The notes under the pieces: model-generated
Told to the model about the DNA's origin: nothing
The model's input: only the letters and a program-made list of their open reading frames with translations
Databases searched by the model: none
Position numbers and translations under genes: made by a program
NCBI GenBank assembly: GCA_037833965.1
Contig: AP031358.1
Span: 814,001-878,000, forward strand
DNA: 64,000 nucleotides
Direction: 5' to 3'
DNA from: Marchantia polymorpha subsp. ruderalis
Lineage: Eukaryota > Streptophyta > Marchantiopsida > Marchantiales > Marchantiaceae
In this document: piece by piece, positions 55,111-64,000 of the stretch
Numbering within the stretch: position 1 is the stretch's first letter
How the letters are laid out: each line of letters begins with the position of its first letter

Positions 55111-56380
55111 TCGGTAACGCTAGCAATTTTATATAATTGTGCGGATTCTTCCTGGACCTTTCCTCCGCATTGTTATTGCTGCCGTTGTGTGTTCAAAGTC
55201 GCCTGTCGAATGAGCCTGTAACTTCCAACATTTCCACTGTATTTTTCGTTGGAAGAGCAAGTCAACGAGTGTGCGTGCGATTTAGCCTTCTCGCCGAGAG
55301 CGACGCCATCATTTGGAATCTCGAAGCAGTGCTCCGAATTTGGTTCCCAAACCAAACATGCCCTCTAAACCTGGAGACTGGAATTGGAATCAATTAACGC
55401 AACATGGAGGCCATGACTCCCCGGCTAACTTGCTTGCTTGTGCTATGGTAACACTTATAACCTTTAGATCCCTGGTAGAATTCGGCGCTCTTCTCTTTGA
55501 TTCGGTACACAACGAGCTTCGGACTCTGTACATTCATGCGTCCAGCATCTTACGAAGGTTTAGACGCCAGAGAGCTGAAAATCCAAAGAAAAGATGAGCG
55601 GAGAAAACAGAAAATATTGATTACAAGGCAACGTAAAAACCTTTCAAAGACAGAGCAACTTCACTTGAGAATATAGTGAAGAGTGAAGTTTTATAACACA
55701 TCTTGACAAATTCTTCGGGTTTTCTTCTCAATTGGGGTACAATGAAGAATCATACTGTCAAAAAAGCAGCAAGTTACTATTTGGTTGACATCCTTTACAT
55801 CTATCTCCAAAACCATTATATTGGCTCCTAATTAAAGCAAAAACATCATTTCGAATCTCCGCTAGATACACTTTGTTTACTGGAAGGAGAAAGTTGAGAA
55901 CATGTATCAGGAAACTGTGCTACGACTTGCCCAAAGTGATTATCTCAAATTAACGATTGTGCTTTGTGATTTTACATATAAAGAAAATCCTATCATGATC
56001 CTGAAAGTAATGGAAAAAGTCAAGGAAATACGCGATTGCCTTCGCATGTACTCATCCTGGAAATATTATATGTAACTGTATTTCTTTCTTACCGCTTTCT
56101 TGATACTGCTCATAATCGTCACCTCCTTTCAGCGTAACCGAATCTTCGAGTACTTCTTCCGTGTTCGTTACTTTCGTTCCTGATTCCGGGCTGCCTAAGC
56201 CTCGGGGCTGTATGGCCCTACGGAACACACAACACACAGACATACAGACTCTGGCACCTTTGTCCTGGGAACATCTCTATCTGCGATCCTGGAAAGGAGC
56301 CTATATTAAAATCTCTCGTTAACGGGCGGAGTTTTCGAGGCACGAGTGTATCCACAATCATCCTACGAGCCTGAGTCGTA
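55111..56380. other. No gene seen
   Basis: Mixed composition; frames of at most 94 codons without recognisable similarity. Confidence 0.5.
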
Positions 56381-57850
56381 GGCTGGATACCGTCGATCGG
56401 ATCCATCGTTGTGGATCGAATCCGATCCAGAGGTTTCAGTTACCGCCTCGAAAGCCCCATCCTTACGTGGTGTTGTCTTATTTCTCCAAACCTGCAGCCC
56501 GGGGCTCCGATGATTGGAGCCGGAGAGCGGGTCGGTCAATTCCACACAGTTTGAACGCGCGTACGAACCATGCAGAAGGGAGGTCCGGCAGCGCTTGGAG
56601 CATGCAGACAGAAGCGAACAAATCAAGGACCGCGGAGAGAAGGCACGGAAGACGGTCAACAAACTGGAGGGGAAAGCGAACGAGGTGCCGGACATTCGGT
56701 CATTACACCGGCGGTTATTAAGAAGCGGGCAGAGGACCGGCAGCTGGTGAGGAGCGGGCAGAGACGTAAAGGCGGACGGGCGAGCAAAGAGGCGGGATAA
56801 GCCACTGAATTAAGACGTTGCACGGCAGCGGAATTGTTGTGACACTCTGGATTCAGATCCCGGTCCGAGTGCTAGACCTCCACGTGGCGAGAGGACCGCA
56901 GACGCCCTGACACACGACATGATTGTGAGGGACACATGTCGGACATGTAGAGTTTCCAGCTGCGCCGCGACGTGACCACCATAGTTTCGGCCGTCCACAA
57001 GTCCCCTCCCCGTGGACCCCACGTCGGCTCGACAACGCTGCGACGACACAACCGAAACCCCCCTCTTCCCCCCTCCCCTCCCGTCCGCGACCCCATCATC
57101 AGCGTCATTCTCTGCCTGGGCGGTTACGGATCTCCCTTCTGAAAACTCCTCTTCTTCTCCCCCGCCTCCCCTCCTTTGCGCTTCTCACCACACTCCGATT
57201 CCCTTCCCTTCCCTTCCCTTCCCTTCCCTTCCCTTCACTTCCGCACGAGCTTTTGGCGCGAGAGGCTGTCCCTGTACAGCACAGCGGCAGGGCACGGCCG
57301 TTCCGGTTGCATGCCTGCTTTCGGAGTTTCCCGTCGGTCGTCGTGTCCCGACGCAATGCTCTTGTGGCATCACGTAACATGCACTACCCGGTGGCTTTCG
57401 GCCGACTTCGCTTCCTTCCCAAGTCAACAGCAGTTGGTGTTTGCATGCACTTCTTCTCCCTTCCGGTCTCAAGCGAGCAGTGGAGTGCAAGAACTCCCCT
57501 CTAGCTGGCTTGCTCGCTCCCTCATTCACTCACTCACTCACTCCCGTCTACTATTGCCTCGTTTATGTCATGCCCTGTCATGCGCAAGCCACACCGATGT
57601 TTTTGTTAGAAATACACCACCTTTGCAATCGGATTAGGGGAGTTTTTTGCGATGAACTCCGGACCATTTTGTCTTACTTTCCCGATACCCACGCCGATTC
57701 CAGTATAGAAGGAATAGCGCTGTTTGGCGAAAACACGCCGGAACCATTTCGTTGCCTTGCGCTAATAGTTTCGCATGTGGACCGGTGCAGAGGTGCTCAC
57801 GGTCCTGGATTGACCGGTCTTTGACCAGGCTCCTTAAGGTCACGGTGTTG
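56381..57850. other. GC-rich region around a CCCTT microsatellite
   Basis: CG-rich sequence with frames open on both strands (largest 57176-57637, plus), partly created by the microsatellite. It may be the promoter and first exon of an unrecognised gene or repeat debris. No TATA box, splice pattern or domain supports a specific call. Confidence 0.25.
57195..57240. repeat. CCCTT pentamer microsatellite
   Basis: About eight tandem CCCTT units with one imperfect unit at the right end. Confidence 0.9.
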
Positions 57851-60800
57851 CTCTCGTCTTTGCGTCCTTGGGTATCACTTAGTTTGCCTTGTATACCACA
57901 TCATGTGCTTCTTCCAGATCACTGCTTCTATGTGACAACATCAAAAATATCCCTCTCCTGTTATTTTCACTTTCTACATTCCTCGTGTGGCCTCGTGTGG
58001 TAGTCTTTAGTCTAGCCTGTATGGTCTGAAGTATATCTTCTTAGTCTAGCAATGAGGCAGTATTACCTACTTTGCAGACTTTGAACGCATGGGCTAAGAT
58101 TCGAAGGTTTCACTAAGAATTGTGATGCACACTGAAAGCATTGCAAACTTGAAGGGTAAAATTTCATACATGACATGCAAACCATGTAGACAAAATGGAA
58201 AATTTTGATTCCACAAAGATTTCAACTGAAAGCAAAGACCATGCGCATGACTCAATAGGTATACAAGAGCAACATAGGTTGCAAAATAAAATGCATATGT
58301 ACATCATCAAGATTAGGTTACATCCTCCGGTCTGGTCCAAATACAATTGGCCTATTTCATCAATAGTTTAAAAATATGCATTGTATCCAACAACTCCGCA
58401 TTATTCCAATCAATATCTTGCATTCCAAAATCTAACGATAACCAGATTTGATGTCCATAAGCTCTGATAGATGTATCAAAACTCTGCATTTTTGTGCCAA
58501 CTGGGACATATGGCGTAATGAAAGAGGGCTTGCAGCGTCAATTCACTCCACACACTCTATCAACGTACTTCTTTCTAGACTTGAAAAATTGAGACAAAAA
58601 CATCACCGATATGAAAACCTTCCAAAAACATCTCTAACATATTTTATTTACTTCTAAAGTAAATTTTACTTTACTCAATGAGAGAACATAATCACGGAAA
58701 TCTCCTTTGTCTCCTGTCTCTCCAGCCATCCGAGCCTAATTTATAAACGGATGTGGCACCTTCTTTTTTTTTTTATCTATATTTCACAAAATGAATACTC
58801 ATTCATCCAACATAAATCAAAATAATTCATCAAAATTTTGAATGATAACAACATTCTCAATATTTGTATTGTCATTTTTTTCCATAAATTCCACTAAAAT
58901 ATCAACACCAGATAACGTAACAAACACCAATGTACATAGTATATGTCAAATTTCCAAACAATATTAAACTCAAATTGCTACTGAAAATCACCCATAACCA
59001 ACTTTCTTAGTCGTAACTGGATAAAAAGCTTGGTCTCTAAAAATTTGTAATCATTCGATCATCATTGCTAAACCTTATTAGACAAAACACTGAATATTTC
59101 ATTCATACATCATCATTAAATCAAGTTGTGACAATAATAGAGATTTCACTACGAATAGCTCAGTGTCATTTTCCGATCAAATTTTCACTAAGAATTGCAT
59201 TTGGGTCATGTATCATGTTGATGTATATCTGCATTTTCTAAAAAGTATAACTTAAAATGAATATCTTATCACATTAATCATTTGTTTATTCTTTACCCAT
59301 CGAGTCTGATAATTGTATCTTAATTGTTCACAATACATTGATATACATTATCCAACAAAAGAATGTTGAAATTGAAGTGTATCTTTCACAAAAGAATGAT
59401 ATACATTATCCAACAACAGAATGATGAAATTGAAGCTTGACCACATAGAGAATAATGCACATGTTTCCAGTGCAACAAAAATTCCTGTGCTGGCACGTTG
59501 GTAGATTTCTATGGCGACCTCATTGATAACTCCATTATACTCTCCCTCTGCCAAGATCTACTCAAAACTGTCTTGATTACAAGATGAATGTTTATAGCGA
59601 TGAATGTATCAAAGCAACTAACACATATATCTCCCTTATGCAAACTATGTGTGACAATTCTAAAACATAAGAATGATGACATACCAACGAACACTCAATC
59701 AATGGCAGAGAATAGGAAAGAAATTTTGCCATACACATTGCATTATGTGCTACCTAATAGAATATAGAATGAATAATCCTACTTATTCAATATACCTCTC
59801 CAATAGATCATTATTTGTTGAGGTATATGCTCCATCGTAATCCACAAAAAATAGAAGAGGAAGATGACAAAATGGACTAGCTTATGATTACAATGACTAG
59901 AAAATCATCGGAGGAGTTAACACATGAGTGAAATAAAATTAGGTTAAGTCATTTTGTTCATTTTACTCTTCCATATTTTGTGGAGACTTCTCTTCTTGTG
60001 AACACCTTTTTGAACTGCACTTCTATGAAACTGAACTGCAATTCAATATTCTATGTTTCTATGACTTACTGTCTAGATTCTTTGTTTGGTTTCTTGGTTT
60101 CAGTTTTGGAGTTGCTGTGAGCACCACTCTTCTTCACGCCATTTCCTAATACGAATTCTCGTCTTTTAAGAACCAGTACTGCCTTCCCAACTATGACACG
60201 TCCGTTTCACAACCAACAAGTCTTCTTCAAATCCACTCTTATCACTTAATTTACACTAGTTTTCTAAAACTATCGTTTCGAAAACGCGCTAGCTATCATA
60301 CAACAAGTGTTCTCCTACGTTTACTTTTGCACGAGCGTTTGACATGAGGATTGCTGAAACTCAAACATGTAAGTTTTGACATGTTAGTGCCGAGAGTACT
60401 CATGCCAACCGCCGCAAAAATTTGTGCATCATACTTCCAACTTCGTCTTTGATTGTATGTTTGAAAAAACATAGCTTCCAGCTCCATACTCGGAAATGAT
60501 GTCATAGGAAAGTATGACCATACTCCTCTTCTTCGTGAGAACAAGAAAACTCAATGCAAGACAAGCCGAGATTGCACTTCGACTGATCCTCTTTGCTTCT
60601 TGCAACAATACGAGACTTCGAGTGAAAGCAGATTCTTCCGGTCTCTGTAACTTCAATTCTGTAACGTTTCTTATCAAAAGCATTTTGACTTTTGAAATAT
60701 GGTCATAACTGTTTCGTTTTTATAATGAGTATACCATCCGCCGCCTTCTTTCTTGGTCACGAAGATGCCCAACCACCGATTTTCCCGGGAAAAAATTTCT

Positions 60801-61260
60801 TGATTGGTCAGATTGAGAAGACAATATACTTGTAATATTATATTCATCAATTTCAACACAAAATTTAATAACAATAAAAAAGTCTGCTAATTCAATATCT
60901 ATTATCTATGTCACTCCATATATAACATCAACTCTAATTAATTGAATGATCATATGCAATAAAAATTACTAGCATTAAGCAGTATACTCAATCTACATGT
61001 ATATCTCAAAAAATTACTTGATGGGATATATATCTAACCCACAACATTTGGTTGAAACCAGCATCATTCATTTTACAATATGGTACCTTCTTAGATTGCA
61101 CTCCAGCCTACCATCACTCATGTTTCAATACGAAACCTTGTAACTTGATTTAGATATGCTCACGACTCTCTTGGCTATGGGCTAATATTTTTTGTCAGAC
61201 GGCTAGCCTTCAGCTTACCATCTTTACCGCCGCAGTATGTTGAGCGTTCTTTCGATCGGC
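57851..61260. other. AT-rich DNA, no gene seen
   Basis: No frame above about 84 codons and no similarity recognised. It includes the small duplication at 59340-59436. Confidence 0.6.
59340..59436. repeat. Tandem duplication of about 58 bp
   Basis: ATATACATTATCCAACAA.AGAATG.TGAAATTGAAG occurs twice (from about 59340 and 59398), with the second copy incomplete. Confidence 0.75.
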
Positions 61261-61267
61261 TTCTTCT

Positions 61268-61570
61268 TCAGGAACATTCTCGTCGAGCAAAATCATGACA
61301 GATGGCTTATAATCTTGCTGGATCATCTAGTAGATAAATAACAACCAGCTCTACACTCCTACTAGCCTCTGGAACTATTCTCGTCAAGCTCGTGATCAAA
61401 ATTACGACTAAAATTATGATGGATTACCGAGCAGATAAATCAAAGCAAACTCTACAACGTTTACTGGCTTTGTCATCATTCTCAGCAAGTTTGTGAATAA
61501 AGTCACGACCCACGTTTTGTGGCTTGGTTAGATCGCCTAGCAAATAAATCACAGCAAGCTCTAGTATAGC
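61268..61570. repeat. Degenerate tandem repeat, three units of about 100 bp
   Basis: Units begin at ATTCTC[G/A][T/G]C[G/A]AG (about 61271, 61372 and 61477) and contain AG[T/C]A[G/A]ATAAAT.A and AGCTCTA near their ends. Strongly diverged, so old. Confidence 0.6.
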
Positions 61571-62720
61571 TAAACCCTAAACCCAATCCAACTTCTACTC
61601 GCTTCTATGAGTAACAACTTTGAGTTCGATTGAATGGAGTATATTAAAATGCTTCAAACATTTCCTTGCTAGTGGACGAAGCAATCATTAAACTAGATTA
61701 TAAGAAGGTGATTTGGAATAGATCATCTAGCAATGCGCTTTCAAGTGATTCAAGAGTCATGAGATGATTGTTATTCAAATGAAAAACAAGGTTTGACGAC
61801 GCCGAGTTATTAAATAACTCTTTGAACACTACTTGCAAGCGAGTCGAGTGGTTCCTAGTATAACTGCAAAGTATGGGCTAACCCAAGATTTTCGTTTTTG
61901 TTTCTTCAAGCGCTGTTGTGGACGATACTGCCATTGAAGATGAGTATAAAATGACAATATCACCATTATCAAAGTCTTCATCCACCGTCGGTATAAACAG
62001 AGACATGACTTGAACTACCATAATCACAAAATTCCTTTGTTATGAGGTGGAAAATTTTGTGTACTCGGGATCTGTACGCCTCTTACAACCTCAATGTTCG
62101 GTAATCTTTTTCTTGTTAGAACCTTGAGACTTTGCTCTCGTTAGCATCCACAAGTTATTTTATTATTGTTTCTTACTGACTCACTACTTTCAGCCAACGT
62201 TTTTTTACTCAGTGGTAGTTCATCCAGTGTCTATGCATTAAAAATCAGCACATTGGCTTCAATTTGCATCACCTCATCTGATCTAACCTTCCTTCCAACA
62301 CGACTCGCCTTCAGCTATCCTCACCTCATCAGTCATTCCTTAAAACAATACTCGGTCTCTCTTGTCTTCTGTGTGTTTCACCTACACACAGCCAAAGCAA
62401 CAAAACAAAAGACTCCCATTCGTTTCTTTTTTGCTTGCAGACCACAAAACAATCATATTCTACGTCAATGCTGATCTCTCTTTCCACTGATCTGATTCTC
62501 TTCCTCTCACTTTGAGCTCAAACTACTCCATCAAGTCCATTAATTACTAACTAACTTAAAGAAACTCGTGTTTTGTTTTGTTTTTTACTATTTCACCAAG
62601 TCCACTACATTTTTAGCATTTGAAATACCTCGCTTCGTCAAACAAACAACGAATCGAACTAATTTTACTCTATTACGCTCTTGCTCACTCTCGCCAACGA
62701 ATAAAACCTATGGAAGCATA
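61571..62720. other. AT-rich DNA, no supported gene
   Basis: A 102-codon plus frame at 62166-62474 has a hydrophobic, Ser-rich composition typical of chance AT/CT-rich translation. I do not call it a gene. Confidence 0.5.
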
Positions 62721-62723
62721 GTA

Positions 62724-63243
62724 AGAGAATTTTTCTAGCTCTTTTTTTCAAAGAAATATAACATGCTCCAACATATCTGCTGGCGTGCTAACAAAAAATG
62801 AGTTGACTACATTATCATGTCCAACCCAATTATACAAACTTAAAAACAATGAATTAAAAAACAATTCCAAAAATGCTTGATTTAAACCGATGTAACTCTA
62901 TTAGTTTATAACAATGTTGTTAAAAATAAGAATTTCATGATTACTATATTAAAATCATAAATTTCTTTGTCTAACCATATATATATATATATATATGAGA
63001 ATTTTTCTAGCTCTTTTTTTCAAAGAAATATAACATGCTCGACATATCTGCTGGCGAGCTAACAAAAAATGAGTTGACTACATTATCATGTCCAACCCAA
63101 TTATACAAACTTAAAAACAATGAATTAAAAAACAATTCCAAAAATGCTTGATTTAAACCGATGTAATTCTATTAGTGTATAACAATGTTGTTAAAACTAA
63201 GAATTTCATGTCTTTGTTTTACTCTATATATATATATATATAT
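62724..63243. repeat. Recent tandem duplication of about 260 bp ending in TA runs
   Basis: Copies at about 62724-62996 and 62997-63243 both start GAGAATTTTTCTAGCTC and end in a (TA)n run of about ten units. They differ at only a handful of positions apart from a small indel near the ends. Near identity implies a recent event. Confidence 0.9.
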
Positions 63244-64000
63244 CGGTTATCACTCATAGATGGAGCTTCTTGGAAACATTTTTGAACATGTCAAAAGATG
63301 CAGTTCAGACCCAAGGTTAAGTTTTGAATATATGATCATCTTTGACATGTTGTAGGTTACCGGGCTACAAGATCTCGTTTTCCACAAGATACTTTTACAA
63401 ATATCATATTTGATTAATGAATCAAGCATAGAATTTTTAATAAATATATATTAAAATTAGTACCAACTAAATATTATGATTTATCATTATTTAGAATCAT
63501 TTGAAAAATTCAATTCAAAATATTAAAGATTTAGTACTTAAGATATTTATATTATAGGCAGGATGTGGAAAAAATCTGCAATAATCAAAATAAACTTCCA
63601 ATTCATATAACATATAATGAATCCATTATGATTTAAAATATAATATCAAAGAAACTCAAAAACTTGAATATCTTAGATCAATCTTTTGTCTAAATTCATC
63701 TCTGAATGCACAATTTCTTGACAGTAAATACTTAAAATAAAAAACTCTTTCATTATTAAAAATTTATACAGTATATAAATTTTCTTCAAAATTTTGATTT
63801 ATACTTGAAATAGTTTGATAATTGTAGTGTAACTGACATATGTAAATTATGTTAGAAAATTTCATGTGCATTTTCAATTGTAAAGATAAGATTAAAATTT
63901 TACTGATTCCTCAAATGAAACAAATTTTGTGATACAAGATTATATCTTTAATCAGAATTGAATCATTCACATATTCTACTATAATTTTCACAAATGAGTT
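63244..64000. other. AT-rich DNA, no gene seen
   Basis: Strongly AT-rich to the end of the window; no feature identified. Confidence 0.65.

Noticed and set aside
1-64000. tRNA or rRNA genes and CRISPR arrays
   Set aside because: I found no cloverleaf with intact A and B boxes, no rRNA-like stretch and no regular direct repeats with unique spacers.

Overview
This is plant nuclear DNA, most likely from a bryophyte; a liverwort such as Marchantia is my best guess. The grounds are an intronless F-box/kelch gene, a divergent fragment of plant L-galactono-1,4-lactone dehydrogenase, L1-clade LINEs of the plant type (DUF4283-like region plus CCHC knuckle in ORF1), and an ORF at 705-1496 resembling a repeat-associated family I recall from liverwort genomes. 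The species call is recollection, not a search result.

The window has two halves that meet abruptly at about 34.5 kb. The left half (1-34.5 kb) is GC-rich and almost wholly repetitive. From about 3.0 to 34.5 kb it reads as a head-to-tail array of mobile units, all on the minus strand: a 5' LINE fragment (2992-5364), a decayed long LINE (about 5365 to at least 14720), a short unit (16186-19249), a nearly intact 11.5-kb LINE (19250-30802) and another short unit (30803-34503). Four internal junctions carry the same terminal block: a 15-bp GGGAACAAGCAATCT motif (relaxed in the copy near 5370) followed by two small hairpins whose stems are kept by compensating changes. The outer edge at 34504 keeps only the 15-bp motif. 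Both LINE UTRs are tandem arrays of about 150-210-bp monomers, each with a telobox (AACCCTAA or its palindrome TTAGGGTTAACCCTAA). The layout recalls telomere- or centromere-associated LINE arrays such as HeT-A/TART or Zepp, but that role is inference. Left of 2992 lies a different repeat, dense in CGAAGGCG and CGTAGGCG motifs, around the ORF at 705-1496.

The two short units each carry, on the plus strand, a TATA box, a leader with no ATG, and an ORF of a small cysteine-bearing protein (18655-19029 and 33532-34245). The last 61 aligned residues match without gaps at about 38% identity. I recognise no known family; this is the best candidate for something undescribed.

The right half (34.5-64 kb) is AT-rich. 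Its main feature is a large inverted repeat: arms of about 4.8 kb (about 36785-41570 and 44995-49810) around a 3.4-kb spacer. The right arm holds an intact F-box/kelch gene (48778-50034, minus). The left arm holds its decayed copy, fused in frame at its outer end to the N-terminus of the lactone dehydrogenase. The arms are about 93% identical where sampled, but a 500-bp tract is about 99% identical, suggesting gene conversion. Beyond 50 kb I see only GC patches with weak ORFs, short tandem duplications and AT-rich DNA.
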